64,000 nucleotides of DNA, from NCBI RefSeq assembly GCF_003610535.1, contig NZ_RAPN01000001.1, positions 558,001 through 622,000 on the forward strand. The letters are read 5' to 3'. The notes under the pieces were generated by a model. That model did no database searches. It was not told the DNA's origin and saw only the letters and a list, made by a program, of their open reading frames with translations. Both the position numbers and the translations under genes were made by a program. The first letter of the stretch is position 1. Each line of letters opens with the position of its first letter. The stretch comes from Mangrovibacterium diazotrophicum. GTDB lineage: Bacteria > Bacteroidota > Bacteroidia > Bacteroidales > Prolixibacteraceae. Positions 1 through 9,038 of the stretch are shown piece after piece.

Positions 1-513
1 ATTAGTGATTCGGATGTGAACGCCTACTACAGCCTTCACCTCGACCGCTACAAACTAACTAACGATATTGTTAAAGCTGTTTATTTGAAAATTCCGCTGG
101 AAGTTGCCAATGCCGAACTTCTGAAAACACTCTGCAAAGAAGCTGATACTGACAACTTAACACCAATAAGCGAATACGGCATACAGTACGCCAAAGTGTT
201 CGATCGTTTCGACGACAAGTGGGTAAGCTGGGACAAAATAGCCGTGCAAGTTCCCGAAGAAATTAACATAGATCAACAAATTTTAAGAAGAAACAAGTTT
301 ATTGAAAGTAGCGATACAGATTATTATTACTTTATTTGTATCCTGGATTTTCGGCAGAAAGGCGAAAACGCACCCGTTGAGTTTGTCAGCCAGGAAATCC
401 GGAATATTCTTTTGAACGAACGTAAAATTGAATTTCTGAAGAATATTGACGATGACATCTACAAAGAAGGCTTAGCATCGAATAAATTTAAAATTTATAA
501 TATAAAAAAATAG
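1..513 (+). CDS. C-terminal part of a PpiC/SurA-like periplasmic protein (5' truncated)
   Basis: The frame is open from base 1 with no stop, so the GTG at 16 is probably internal and the gene begins outside the window. About 170 residues are visible. The stretch DVNAYYSLHLDRYKL and the charged helical end (EIRNILLNERKIEFLKN) resemble the chaperone part of SurA/PpiC proteins, but no parvulin domain is visible here. The stop lies 6 bases before surA, which suggests one operon. In Bacteroidota a run of PpiC-type genes next to surA is common, so a periplasmic folding factor is likely. The assignment rests on context and overall resemblance, not on a catalytic motif. Confidence 0.6.
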   Translation: MSDSDVNAYYSLHLDRYKLTNDIVKAVYLKIPLEVANAELLKTLCKEADTDNLTPISEYGIQYAKVFDRFDDKWVSWDKIAVQVPEEINIDQQILRRNKFIESSDTDYYYFICILDFRQKGENAPVEFVSQEIRNILLNERKIEFLKNIDDDIYKEGLASNKFKIYNIKK

Positions 514-519
514 ATCGAT

Positions 520-1869
520 ATGTTCCGAAAAGTATTGACTGCTTTTACCATGATTTCCTGCCTGACAAGCAGTTATACCGTATTTGCTCAAGACAAGATT
601 GTTGATCAGATTGTTGCCGTAGTAGGTAGCAACATCATCATGAAATCTGACATTGAAGAGATGTATATGAACAACCAGGCACAGGGTGTGACCACCGACG
701 GTGACATGAAATGTGAGATTCTGGAAGATTTTCTGGTGGAAAAATTGCTGTTAGCCGAAGCTGAACTGGACACCAACATCACGGTGACCGACAGCCAGAT
801 CAACCAACAGCTGGACCAGCGGATGCAATACTTTATCAAGAACCTGGGTTCTGAAAAAGCAGTTGAAGCTTATTTCAAGAAACCAATTATCGAAATCAAA
901 GCGAGTTTGCAGGAAGTTATCAAAAACCAACTGCTGACAAGCCAAATGCAAAATAAAATCACCGGTGAAGTAACGATTACTCCGGCTGAAGTACGTTATA
1001 AAGTGCGGAACTCGAACCCGAATGACTTGCCGATGGTTGAACCACAGGTTGAATACGCGCAAATCAGCCTGTTCCCTCCAATCTCCATCGAAGAAGAAAA
1101 CCGGATCAAAGCTCGTTTACGTGAATTCAAGAAGCGTATCGAAGACGGCGAAAACTTTGCAACCTTGGCTGTACTATACTCTGAAGGCCCTTCGGCGCCA
1201 AACGGCGGTGAATTAGGCTACATGGGACGCGCTCAACTCGATCCGGCTTACGCAGCAGCAGCTTTCAACCTTCGTGGAGACCGTGTGTCGAACGTTGTGA
1301 AAAGTGATTTCGGATACCACATCATCCAATTGGTTGATCGTCGTGGTGAGCAAATCAACACTCGTCACATCATCTTGAAACCGAAACCTTCAACTCAGGC
1401 GTTGGAAGATGCTTCAGCTCGTCTTGACAGTCTTGCGTCATTGATTCGTCGCGATAAGATTACATTTGAAGATGCTGCCATGCGCTTCTCGGCTGATAAA
1501 AACTCAAGAAACGGAGGTGGTATTGCCATCAACCCATATACCATGTCTTCAAAATGGAAAAAGCAGGAACTTGATCCTGATGTGAGTAAAGTACTCGACA
1601 ACCTGAAGGAAAACGAGATTTCTGATCCATTCCAAACGATTGACGACAAACAACGAACTGTTTTCAAAATCGTGAAGTTGATCAACCGTTCGAAAGAACA
1701 CCGCGCTAATCTTCAAGACGATTACCAGTTATTGTCGGACATGTATTTAAAAGAAAAGCAAGACGAGGCTTTGAATAAGTGGATTGCTGAAAGACAATCA
1801 AAAACTTATATCCGCATTGACGATTCCTATGTAAATTGTAACTACAAGTTCAAGAACTGGATTAAATAA
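520..1869 (+). CDS. surA: Periplasmic chaperone and peptidyl-prolyl isomerase SurA
   Basis: The 449-residue protein opens with a signal peptide ending near residue 24 (SYTVFAQ). A SurA N-terminal chaperone domain spans about 27-170 (KIVDQIVAVVGSNIIMKSDI). Two parvulin domains follow at about 178-275 and 281-390. Domain 1 keeps the family patterns FATLAVLYSEGPSAPNGGEL and FGYHIIQLVDRR; domain 2 keeps RHIILKP and a weaker RNGGGIA loop. SurA proteins escort unfolded beta-barrel proteins to the BAM complex. The gene lies 7 bases upstream of a MoxR ATPase gene and just after another PpiC-like gene. Length and domain order are normal for the family. Confidence 0.92.
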   Translation: MFRKVLTAFTMISCLTSSYTVFAQDKIVDQIVAVVGSNIIMKSDIEEMYMNNQAQGVTTDGDMKCEILEDFLVEKLLLAEAELDTNITVTDSQINQQLDQRMQYFIKNLGSEKAVEAYFKKPIIEIKASLQEVIKNQLLTSQMQNKITGEVTITPAEVRYKVRNSNPNDLPMVEPQVEYAQISLFPPISIEEENRIKARLREFKKRIEDGENFATLAVLYSEGPSAPNGGELGYMGRAQLDPAYAAAAFNLRGDRVSNVVKSDFGYHIIQLVDRRGEQINTRHIILKPKPSTQALEDASARLDSLASLIRRDKITFEDAAMRFSADKNSRNGGGIAINPYTMSSKWKKQELDPDVSKVLDNLKENEISDPFQTIDDKQRTVFKIVKLINRSKEHRANLQDDYQLLSDMYLKEKQDEALNKWIAERQSKTYIRIDDSYVNCNYKFKNWIK

Positions 1870-1876
1870 CCATTTT

Positions 1877-2842
1877 ATGGTAGAATTCAAAAACGAGGTA
1901 GAAGCAGTTGACACCCTGAGCGCCAAGATGAAAAGTCTGCGCGAAGAGGTCAAGAAACGCATCTATGGACAGGACGAAATTGTTGATCAGGTTCTGATCT
2001 CCATGTTCAGTCGTGGTCACTGTTTGCTGGTTGGGGTTCCCGGGCTGGCAAAAACCTTGTTGGTGAATACCATTGCTGAAGTTTTTAACCTGAAATATAA
2101 CCGCATTCAGTTCACTCCGGACTTAATGCCATCGGATATTATCGGAACGGAAATTCTGGACAAGGAACGCAATTTCAAGTTTATCCAGGGCCCTTTGTTT
2201 GCGAACATCATTCTGGCCGACGAAATTAACCGTACGCCTCCAAAAACTCAGGCTGCCTTGCTCGAAGCGATGCAGGAAAGAGCGGTAACTGCGGCAGGGC
2301 AACGATTCAATCTCGATAAGCCATTTTTTGTGTTGGCTACACAAAACCCAATCGAGCAGGAAGGAACCTATCCCCTGCCCGAAGCGCAACTCGACCGTTT
2401 CATGTTTTCAATCTGGCTGGATTATCCCAAGTTTGACGACGAGCTGACAATTGTGAAAAACACGACGTCAGCGCAAAAAGCAGATTTGAGAGCCATCATT
2501 TCCGCCGACGAAATCCGCTATTTCCAGGACCTGATTCTGAAGATTCCGGTGAATGACAATGTACTTCGCTATGCGGTTACTTTAGCTGCGAAGACCCGGC
2601 CCGGAACAGAATTGGCAGATCCGCTGGCCGACAAATATTTGAAATGGGGAGCAGGCCCACGAGCATCCCAGTACCTGATTCTGGGTGCCAAAACTAATGC
2701 GGCTGTCTCCGGAAAATATTCACCCGACATTGAAGATGTGCAGGTCGTTGCCAAAAACATCCTTCGTCACCGGATCATCAAAAACTACAAAGCTGAAGCT
2801 GAGGGAATCTCGGTTGACCAGCTCATCGCTAAATTGTTGTAA
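1877..2842 (+). CDS. MoxR-family AAA+ ATPase
   Basis: This 321-residue AAA+ ATPase carries Walker A (GVPGLAKT, about residue 52), Walker B with the family signature ILADEINRTPP, and a sensor region ATQNPIEQEGTYPLPEAQLD followed by the arginine-rich lid domain. MoxR ATPases act as chaperones that help assemble or activate partner proteins, often VWA-domain proteins in the envelope. No VWA partner is encoded next to it here; the neighbours are surA and an OstA-like gene, an arrangement I recognise as common in Bacteroidota. The start is an ATG 7 bases after the surA stop, so co-transcription is likely. The substrate cannot be named from sequence. Confidence 0.9.
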   Translation: MVEFKNEVEAVDTLSAKMKSLREEVKKRIYGQDEIVDQVLISMFSRGHCLLVGVPGLAKTLLVNTIAEVFNLKYNRIQFTPDLMPSDIIGTEILDKERNFKFIQGPLFANIILADEINRTPPKTQAALLEAMQERAVTAAGQRFNLDKPFFVLATQNPIEQEGTYPLPEAQLDRFMFSIWLDYPKFDDELTIVKNTTSAQKADLRAIISADEIRYFQDLILKIPVNDNVLRYAVTLAAKTRPGTELADPLADKYLKWGAGPRASQYLILGAKTNAAVSGKYSPDIEDVQVVAKNILRHRIIKNYKAEAEGISVDQLIAKLL

Positions 2843-2854
2843 TTAAACCGACTC

Positions 2855-4372
2855 ATGTCTCATTCTGGTCACAAACTTCAATTTCTCCTGTTACTACTTT
2901 TTGCTTTGCCTTTTGGCCTTATGGCGCAAAACAAGGCTGAAGTGAAGATTGTACAGGCTGAAACCTGGAAGAACAACCAAAAGATTGTAAAAAACGCGAA
3001 CCGGCTGTTAGGCGATGTCATCATCGACCATGAGGATATCCGCATGTGGTGCGACAGCGCTTACATGTACACCGACACCAACATTGTTGATGCTTTTGGC
3101 CGCGTGCATATCCTGAAATCAGACACCCTCAATATGTACGCGCGATATGTCCGCTATAACGGAGATACCAAATGGGCTTTCGCATCGGGGAATGTAAAGC
3201 TGATCAATAAGCAGGTCACCTTAACAACCGACACGCTTAACTACGACATGAACCAGGGTGTGGGTTACTACGACGATTACGGCACCGTGCAGGATAGCGC
3301 GAACACGCTCTACAGTAAAATTGGCGAATACTATACACAACTCGACAAAGCCTATTTTAAGACAGAAGTTGACGTGACGACCGACACCTACAAAATGCTG
3401 TCGGATACCTTGGTCTATGAGCCTAAAACCGGCATCACGTCCATCGTAGGGCCAACAACTATTTTTGACGAAAAAGACACGCTTATCGCCTCTTCCGGAT
3501 TCTACAATACGAAAACCGGCGAAACGGAGCTTCACAAATACCCGATCATAAAAACTGAAGGGCAAGATATCACCGCCGAATCAATTTTCTACAATAAAAT
3601 TAGCGGCGACGGTCTGGCTGTTGGCGATGCCAGCATTCATGATTTCAAAAACCGGGTGATTGTAAAGGGAAACCGGATTACCTACAACGACATTCGGAAA
3701 GAGTCCCTGGTGAATGACTCGGCATTGGTGCTGTTTTATACGCAAAAGGACACCCTTTTTATGCACGCTGACACGCTTCGGACACTCCCGGACTCAATAC
3801 CGGACGAGAAAATCGTTAAAGGGTATTTCAACGTCAAGTTTTTCCGTCAGGATCTGCAGGGAAAATGCGATTCGCTGGTTTACTTCACCCGCGACTCGAC
3901 CTTGTGCCTGCATCACGATCCGATTATCTGGTCTGAGACCAATCAGTTAACGGCGAACTACATGGAAATGGTGGCCAAAGATTCGATCAACCAGGAATTC
4001 ACCATGACCCAAAACTCTTTCATTGTTGCACAGCAAGACTCGGCCATGTTTAACCAAATCAAAGGGCGGAACATGAAAGGATACATCCGGGGAAACCAAC
4101 TTTACAAAATTGATGTTGATGGTAACGGCCAAAGCCTTTATTACGCCAGCGACGACACGGGTGTTATTGGTTTGAACAAAGCGCAGAGCAGCACCATCGA
4201 AATTCGACTGCAGGACAGCAAAGTCACGCGCATTGCTTTTGTTACCACGCCCGACGGGCAGTTAGTGCCAATACCTGAAGTTACCGAACCTGAAAAGAAA
4301 TTACCAGGCTTCAACTGGTTGGACGATCAGCGTCCAAAAAAACTGGAAGACATCTTCATCAAACAAAAATAG
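2855..4372 (+). CDS. OstA/LptA-like periplasmic LPS-transport protein
   Basis: The 505-residue protein has a signal peptide (cleavage near residue 25, GLMAQ) followed by repeated beta-rich units typical of the OstA/LptA beta-jellyroll fold, for example the runs DVIIDHEDIRMWCDSAYMY and NVKLINKQVTLTTDTLNYD. Proteins with this fold carry lipopolysaccharide across the periplasm or form part of LptD. It is longer than E. coli LptA and lacks an obvious LptD barrel, matching the stand-alone OstA-like proteins of Bacteroidota. It sits 12 bases after the MoxR gene. Its stop codon lies inside a hairpin that also ends the convergent gene at 4416-4637. The role in LPS export is inferred from fold and family. 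Confidence 0.8.
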   Translation: MSHSGHKLQFLLLLLFALPFGLMAQNKAEVKIVQAETWKNNQKIVKNANRLLGDVIIDHEDIRMWCDSAYMYTDTNIVDAFGRVHILKSDTLNMYARYVRYNGDTKWAFASGNVKLINKQVTLTTDTLNYDMNQGVGYYDDYGTVQDSANTLYSKIGEYYTQLDKAYFKTEVDVTTDTYKMLSDTLVYEPKTGITSIVGPTTIFDEKDTLIASSGFYNTKTGETELHKYPIIKTEGQDITAESIFYNKISGDGLAVGDASIHDFKNRVIVKGNRITYNDIRKESLVNDSALVLFYTQKDTLFMHADTLRTLPDSIPDEKIVKGYFNVKFFRQDLQGKCDSLVYFTRDSTLCLHHDPIIWSETNQLTANYMEMVAKDSINQEFTMTQNSFIVAQQDSAMFNQIKGRNMKGYIRGNQLYKIDVDGNGQSLYYASDDTGVIGLNKAQSSTIEIRLQDSKVTRIAFVTTPDGQLVPIPEVTEPEKKLPGFNWLDDQRPKKLEDIFIKQK

Positions 4373-4390
4373 CAGGACGAATCCTGCTAT
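4364..4390 (-). terminator. Terminator of the 4416-4637 gene, overlapping the end of the OstA-like gene
   Basis: A perfect 9-bp stem (ATAGCAGGA, 4369-4377, with TCCTGCTAT, 4382-4390) closes a CGAA loop. On the minus strand it is followed by TTTTTG, a good U-tract. There is no U-tract on the plus strand, so it should act for the minus-strand gene. The hairpin includes the stop codon of the convergent OstA-like gene (4370-4372). Confidence 0.7.
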
Positions 4391-4415
4391 TCAGTTGAAG
4401 ATATGTTAATCTCGA

Positions 4416-4637
4416 TTAATACTCATCTTCGTTAAAGAAGAAGTCGTCTTTGCTCGGATAATCCGGCCAAATGTCTTCGATACTTTCAAAAACTTCTCCT
4501 TCTTCTTCAATCTCTTGTAAGTTTTCAATTACTTCAAGAGGAGCCCCTGAACGAATTGCATAGTCAATCAACTCATCTTTAGAGGCAGGCCATGGCGCAT
4601 CTTCCAATTTTGATGCTAGTTCTAGTGTCCAGTACAT
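4416..4637 (-). CDS. Small acidic DUF2795-like protein
   Basis: This 73-residue acidic protein (MYWTLELASKLEDAPWPASK at the start) matches the short DUF2795-type proteins that recur in Bacteroidota. The core is a small helical domain (ASKDELIDYAIRSGAPLEVIENL pattern, split here across residues 18-41) followed by a Glu/Asp-rich tail ending DDFFFNEDEY. No catalytic residues or signal peptide are visible, so it is probably a cytoplasmic soluble protein of unknown job. It has its own predicted promoter and terminator and so looks like a monocistronic gene. The name comes from recognising the sequence pattern and was not checked against a database. Confidence 0.75.
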   Translation of the reverse strand: MYWTLELASKLEDAPWPASKDELIDYAIRSGAPLEVIENLQEIEEEGEVFESIEDIWPDYPSKDDFFFNEDEY

Positions 4638-4676
4638 ATTAGAGCGGTATTTTTAGTTTTATTTTTATTGATTTTG

Positions 4677-4706
4677 CGAATATAGAAAAAAATAGAACAT
4701 GTACAA
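4677..4706 (-). promoter_or_regulatory. Predicted Bacteroidota-type promoter for the small acidic protein gene
   Basis: Read on the minus strand, TTG (4706-4704), a 19-bp spacer and TATATTCG (4684-4677) fit the TTG / TAnnTTTG consensus with one mismatch. The predicted start point is about 30 bases before the ATG at 4637. Confidence 0.45.
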
Positions 4707-4721
4707 CAAAAAAAATATTTC

Positions 4722-5288
4722 TTAGCTTTTATCTGAAATCCAAGGAGTTTCAGTCACTTTTTGATCAAAATTCAACTTCCGGCTTAGTACGAAAAGGTAG
4801 TCTGAAAGGCGATTTATGTACTTCACCAGATTCTGATCAAGATCAACCTGGTCAGCCAACTCAACGATTCGTCTTTCGGCCCGGCGGCATACAGTGCGGG
4901 CAACATGTGCAAATGCAGCGGCCTGGCAACCTGTCGGCAAGATGAAGTGATTCAACTTCGGAAGAATTTCGAACATTTGATCCATTTCCTGCTCCAGCAG
5001 CTCAATGTCCTTCTCCGTACACGGTAACTGCGCTTTCAACGCCCCTGCATTGTCGTCCATTGCCAGGTGAGCTCCGATCACAAATAGTTTTGATTGAACA
5101 TTGGTCAGCACTTCACGTACGTTCTGATCGTTCGTGGCGGATAAAACCAGCCCAACATGACTGTTCAATTCATCAACTGTTCCGTACGCTTCCAAACGGA
5201 TATCGTATTTCTTTACGCGGGTACCGCCGATCAAACCGGTAGTTCCGTCGTCGCCGGTCTTGGTATAAATTTGTACTTCTTTTGCCAT
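4722..5288 (-). CDS. Cob(I)alamin adenosyltransferase, PduO type
   Basis: The 188-residue protein carries the PduO-type N-terminal ATP-binding motif (TKTGDDGTTGLIGGTRVKK, residues 8-26) and the conserved helices VARTVCRRAERRIV and YINRLSDYLFVLSRKLN. It transfers the adenosyl group of ATP to cob(I)alamin, making adenosylcobalamin for enzymes such as methylmalonyl-CoA mutase. Length is normal for the family. No other cobalamin gene is present in the window, and the 53-base gap upstream is too short for a cobalamin riboswitch. The ABC ATPase gene at 5342-6040 lies directly upstream on the same strand and may share its transcript. Confidence 0.93.
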   Translation of the reverse strand: MAKEVQIYTKTGDDGTTGLIGGTRVKKYDIRLEAYGTVDELNSHVGLVLSATNDQNVREVLTNVQSKLFVIGAHLAMDDNAGALKAQLPCTEKDIELLEQEMDQMFEILPKLNHFILPTGCQAAAFAHVARTVCRRAERRIVELADQVDLDQNLVKYINRLSDYLFVLSRKLNFDQKVTETPWISDKS

Positions 5289-5341
5289 CTCAAAAAACTT
5301 TCATTCCTAACCGGCATTGGCCGATCGTTGATTTAATTGAT

Positions 5342-6040
5342 TCAATAAACCGGATTTGGATTGACAATATCCGATTCAACTTGCCCGTCTTTCAACCGGA
5401 TGATCCGGTGTGCGTGGCGTGCGATGTCTTCTTCGTGCGTTACAACAACCAAAGTATTTCCTTGTTTATGGATTTCGGAGAACAACTGCATAATTTCTTC
5501 CGAAGTTGTTGAGTCCAGGTTTCCGGTGGGCTCGTCAGCCAACAAAATTGCCGGCCGGTTAACCAGAGCCCGGGCAACAGCAACCCGTTGTCGCTGACCT
5601 CCGGAAAGCTCATTGGGTTTGTGTTCCATCCGTTCCTCCAGGCCGACGTTGACCAGAATTTTTTCAGCACGCTCAACCCGCTCCTGCTTTCTAACTCCGG
5701 CATAAACCAGTGGTAACATCACGTTCTCGAGTGCCGTATTCCGTGGCATCAGGTTAAAGGTCTGGAAAATGAAACCGATCTCTGAATTTCGGATCTCAGC
5801 CAACTCATCATCCGACAAGTCACTTACATCTTTGCCGTTCAGAACATAGTTGCCCGCTGTTGGTGTATCCAAACAGCCAATTACGTTCATCATGGTCGAC
5901 TTACCGGATCCGGAAGCTCCCATGATTGCAACATACTCACCCTCATGGATAACCAGGTTGACCGAGCGCAGTGCCCTAACAATTTGCGTTCCTACTTTAT
6001 AATTTTTAACGATCTCCTTTAGGCGAATGACTTCTTTCAT
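5342..6040 (-). CDS. ABC transporter ATPase, MacB/LolD/FtsE-like
   Basis: The 232-residue protein has Walker A (GASGSGKST, near residue 41), the ABC signature [15 protein letters not shown], Walker [13 protein letters not shown] and an H-loop ([13 protein letters not shown]). The sequence style is that of the MacB/LolD group of type VII transporters, which power envelope processes such as lipoprotein release or peptide and antibiotic export. No MacB or LolCE permease is present in the window, so the partner is unknown. It stands upstream of the adenosyltransferase gene with a 53-base gap; nothing in the sequence links the two functions. Confidence 0.88.
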   Translation of the reverse strand: MKEVIRLKEIVKNYKVGTQIVRALRSVNLVIHEGEYVAIMGASGSGKSTMMNVIGCLDTPTAGNYVLNGKDVSDLSDDELAEIRNSEIGFIFQTFNLMPRNTALENVMLPLVYAGVRKQERVERAEKILVNVGLEERMEHKPNELSGGQRQRVAVARALVNRPAILLADEPTGNLDSTTSEEIMQLFSEIHKQGNTLVVVTHEEDIARHAHRIIRLKDGQVESDIVNPNPVY

Positions 6041-6228
6041 AAATTAAAATGTTTCATGGTTTTAGTTGTTTCTCCGCACAAATCGGGCCATCTCAAAATC
6101 CAAGTAAATATAATCATATGCGCGCAATTTCAGATTGCACCAAGTAGTAATTTAATTCTAAAAATATTTAAACAAGTAAAATCTACGGATATTTTACTTG
6201 AAGGTCGAAGCGGAAACAGGTTAATTTT

Positions 6229-6236
6229 TATCTTTG
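6229..6236 (+). promoter_or_regulatory. Possible -7 promoter element just before recG
   Basis: TATCTTTG at 6229-6236 matches the Bacteroidota -7 consensus TAnnTTTG exactly, but no good -33 TTTG lies at the right distance. It is only 4 bases from the ATG at 6241, so if real it would give a leaderless or nearly leaderless transcript. Confidence 0.3.
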
Positions 6237-6240
6237 CTAC

Positions 6241-8340
6241 ATGCCCGATTTTTTGGATCAAGATATCAAGTTTTTGGCAGGCGTCGGCCCCCAACGAGCA
6301 GAATTACTGAAGAAGGAACTGAACATTGCCAGTTTCCGCGATCTGCTCTACTATTTCCCATATAAATACATCGATCGCACCAAGTTTTATAAAATAGCAG
6401 AGCTTGATGCCAACCAGGCGTACATTCAGGTAAAAGGAACGCTCGGTAATTTTGAGCTAATCGGCGAAGGCCGCAAACAGCGTTTGCTGGCCTCCTTTCA
6501 CGATTCAACCGGAAGCATGGATTTGATCTGGTTCGCCGGAATAAAATACATCCGCGAGAACCTGAAACCCCGACAGGAATACGTTGTTTTTGGGAAGCCA
6601 TCTGTCTTTAACGGGCGTGTAAATATTATTCATCCTGAAATCGAAACGGCCAGTGCTCAGCAGGTAACAACCGGTGTTTTACAGGGTTTTTACAATACCT
6701 CTGAAACGTTGAAGAAACGTTTCCTGAATACCCGGGCCATCAATAAAATTCAATATAACCTGGCTTTGGCAATTGAAGGGAAAATTTACGAAACACTCCC
6801 CCCTTCGGTTCGTGAGCCACTGAGGTTGATGTCGCTGAAAGATGCACTTCGGCAAATACACTTTCCGGAGAATACGCAACTGCTACAAAAAGCGACCTTC
6901 CGCCTAAAATTTGAAGAACTCTTTTATATACAGCTGAAAATACTCAGCCTGAAGCACCGCCGCGAGGAAGTTTTCAAAGGCTTCGTATTCGAGCATGTGG
7001 GCTACAATTTCAACACCTTCTTTCAAAACAACCTTCCGTTTGAGCTGACCAATGCCCAAAAGAAGGTCATTCGCGAGATCCGGAAAGACTTGGGGAGCGC
7101 CCGGCAAATGAACCGCTTGGTTCAGGGCGATGTAGGCAGCGGCAAAACGCTGGTTGCCCTGATGGTCGCGCTCATCGCCTTCGACAATGGCTACCAGGCC
7201 AGTTTGATGGCGCCAACAGAGATTCTGGCAACACAACACTACAACACAATTAGCCGGATGTTGAATGGCATTAGCATTCAGGTTGCCCTGCTGACTGGCT
7301 CGACACGGAAAAAGGAGCGTGAACGAATCTATGCGGGGATTGAAAGCGGCGAAATTCAATTTTTAATCGGCACCCATGCCCTGATTGAAGACACCGTAAA
7401 TTTCATAAAACTTGGTCTGGTCATTGTTGACGAACAACACCGCTTCGGAGTTGCACAGCGGGCCAAGTTGTGGAAGAAAAATGCCGGTATTCCGCCACAT
7501 GTTTTGGTGATGACCGCCACTCCAATTCCGCGCACCCTGGCCATGACACTGTACGGCGATTTGGATGTGTCGGTGATCGACGAGCTGCCTCCGGGCAGAA
7601 AACCAATTGAAACTCGCCACTACCTTGAAAATCGACGCGAACAAGTTTACAAGTTTATTCGCGATCAGGTTGATAAAGGACGCCAGGCATACATCGTTTA
7701 TCCGTTGATTAGCGAATCGGAAAAGCTGGATCTGAAAAACCTGGAGAACGGCTACGAGTTGCTTCAAAAAGTCTTCCCGCGTTATAAACTTAGCATGGTT
7801 CACGGAAAGCTGAAACCGGCAGAAAAGGATGCGGAAATGAACCTCTTTAAAGAAGGCAAAACACAGATCATGGTTGCAACAACCGTAATTGAAGTGGGTG
7901 TGGATGTACCCAATGCTTCAATAATGGTGATCGAAAGTGCTGAGCGGTTCGGACTCTCGCAACTTCATCAGCTGCGCGGGCGGGTTGGCCGTGGTGCCGA
8001 ACAATCCTATTGTCTGCTCATGTCGTCATACAAAATAAGCAATGAAAGCCGCAAACGACTCGAGACCATGGTTCGCACAAATGATGGTTTCGAAATAGCA
8101 GAAGTCGATCTGCAACTGCGTGGCCCCGGCGATCTGGAGGGAACGCAGCAAAGCGGTCTTGGTTTCAACCTGAACATTGCCAATTTGGGTAAAGACGGCG
8201 AAATATTACGCATTGCGCGGGACACTGCCGCTAACATACTCGATAACGACCCGCATCTGCAAAGCCATGAAAACCAGCTCCTGGTTTATCATTTACAGCG
8301 AATGAAGAACACCGAATTCGACTGGAGTATCATCTCCTAA
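6241..8340 (+). CDS. recG: ATP-dependent DNA helicase RecG
   Basis: The 699-residue protein has the RecG layout: an N-terminal wedge/OB domain (about 1-180, starting DIKFLAGVGPQRAELLKKEL), then two helicase domains. Motifs include Walker A GDVGSGKT (about residue 297), the DEAH-type box VDEQHRFG, motif III TATPIPRT and motif VI QLRGRVGRG. RecG remodels stalled replication forks and branch-migrates Holliday junctions. Length is typical. It is the only gene in the plus-strand segment between two minus-strand units and the rnf operon, and nothing suggests a shared operon. Confidence 0.96.
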   Translation: MPDFLDQDIKFLAGVGPQRAELLKKELNIASFRDLLYYFPYKYIDRTKFYKIAELDANQAYIQVKGTLGNFELIGEGRKQRLLASFHDSTGSMDLIWFAGIKYIRENLKPRQEYVVFGKPSVFNGRVNIIHPEIETASAQQVTTGVLQGFYNTSETLKKRFLNTRAINKIQYNLALAIEGKIYETLPPSVREPLRLMSLKDALRQIHFPENTQLLQKATFRLKFEELFYIQLKILSLKHRREEVFKGFVFEHVGYNFNTFFQNNLPFELTNAQKKVIREIRKDLGSARQMNRLVQGDVGSGKTLVALMVALIAFDNGYQASLMAPTEILATQHYNTISRMLNGISIQVALLTGSTRKKERERIYAGIESGEIQFLIGTHALIEDTVNFIKLGLVIVDEQHRFGVAQRAKLWKKNAGIPPHVLVMTATPIPRTLAMTLYGDLDVSVIDELPPGRKPIETRHYLENRREQVYKFIRDQVDKGRQAYIVYPLISESEKLDLKNLENGYELLQKVFPRYKLSMVHGKLKPAEKDAEMNLFKEGKTQIMVATTVIEVGVDVPNASIMVIESAERFGLSQLHQLRGRVGRGAEQSYCLLMSSYKISNESRKRLETMVRTNDGFEIAEVDLQLRGPGDLEGTQQSGLGFNLNIANLGKDGEILRIARDTAANILDNDPHLQSHENQLLVYHLQRMKNTEFDWSIIS

Positions 8341-8360
8341 ACCTAAAATCCGGGGAAAAT

Positions 8361-8390
8361 TTTGATTTCAAAATAAAGTAATTACATTTG
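8361..8390 (+). promoter_or_regulatory. Predicted distal promoter of the rseC-rnf operon
   Basis: TTTG (8361-8364), an 18-bp spacer and TACATTTG (8383-8390) fit the Bacteroidota housekeeping promoter well. Transcription from here would leave a leader of about 220 bases, rich in A and T, before the rseC start at 8617. Confidence 0.45.
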
Positions 8391-8571
8391 CCGTGCAATC
8401 GATTGTACAAGCACATTTGCAAAACAATGATTTTTGTCACAAAAGCTTGTATCAACCTGATTGTCAGTTGTAAAATTGCAATAAATATTCTCTATTATTT
8501 ATAAAGAATATAAATAAGAACAGAAGTTTTAAAAATAATTTTACAACATAAGCAAGTTATACAAATAGGTA

Positions 8572-8579
8572 TAGTTTTG
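8572..8579 (+). promoter_or_regulatory. Possible proximal -7 element of the rseC-rnf operon
   Basis: TAGTTTTG (8572-8579) matches TAnnTTTG exactly, 37 bases before the rseC start. The -33 region is only loosely T-rich, so this is weaker than the distal candidate. Confidence 0.35.
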
Positions 8580-8616
8580 CAGCGAAAAGCTTTAGGGGTT
8601 ATTAAGTTATTGAAGG

Positions 8617-9030
8617 ATGTCAGGTGAAATTACACACACGGGAATTGTAAAAAAGCTTTCAGAAAAGGGGTTGATTGTCAGCATTATCAATGAATCAGCA
8701 TGCGCATCCTGCCATGCGAAAGGAGCCTGTACCGCTGCCGATATGAAAGATAAAGAAGTGGAAATTCATCATTTCGATGGCGAATATTCCGTCGGACAAC
8801 ACGTCTCCATTATCGGTAAAACGGAGCAAGGTTTTAAAGCACTTTTCTGGGGATATTTACTTCCTTTTTTACTTGTCCTAACCATTCTTATTGTTTCAAC
8901 CTCAATTGGCCTTTCCGAGGGAATAAGTGGCCTGTCAGCAATTGCTGTTTTAGTGCCCTATTACCTGTTTCTGTACCTGTTCAGAAATAAAATGAAAAAA
9001 TCTTTTGAATTTGAAATCAAGCCTTTATAA
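8617..9030 (+). CDS. RseC/MucC-family redox regulator at the head of the rnf operon
   Basis: This 137-residue membrane protein has a cysteine cluster near its N-terminus (Cys29, Cys32, Cys38 in ESACASCHAKGACTA), a small beta domain, and two transmembrane segments at about 72-97 and 100-120. The pattern defines the SoxR-reducing/RseC family. In proteobacteria, RseC and the Rsx/Rnf complex keep the redox regulator SoxR reduced; in Bacteroidota the gene commonly heads the rnf operon and may help assemble or protect the complex. It ends 8 bases before rnfB, so co-transcription is very likely. Its exact role here is inferred from context. Confidence 0.85.
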   Translation: MSGEITHTGIVKKLSEKGLIVSIINESACASCHAKGACTAADMKDKEVEIHHFDGEYSVGQHVSIIGKTEQGFKALFWGYLLPFLLVLTILIVSTSIGLSEGISGLSAIAVLVPYYLFLYLFRNKMKKSFEFEIKPL

Positions 9031-9038
9031 ATGTACCC

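Noticed and set aside
5289-5341. Cobalamin riboswitch before the adenosyltransferase gene
   Set aside because: Only 53 bases separate it from the upstream gene and there is no B12-box-like sequence.
6056-6310. Short plus-strand open frame before recG
   Set aside because: It overlaps the recG start in another frame and has no coding style; recG has a clear N-terminus at 6241.
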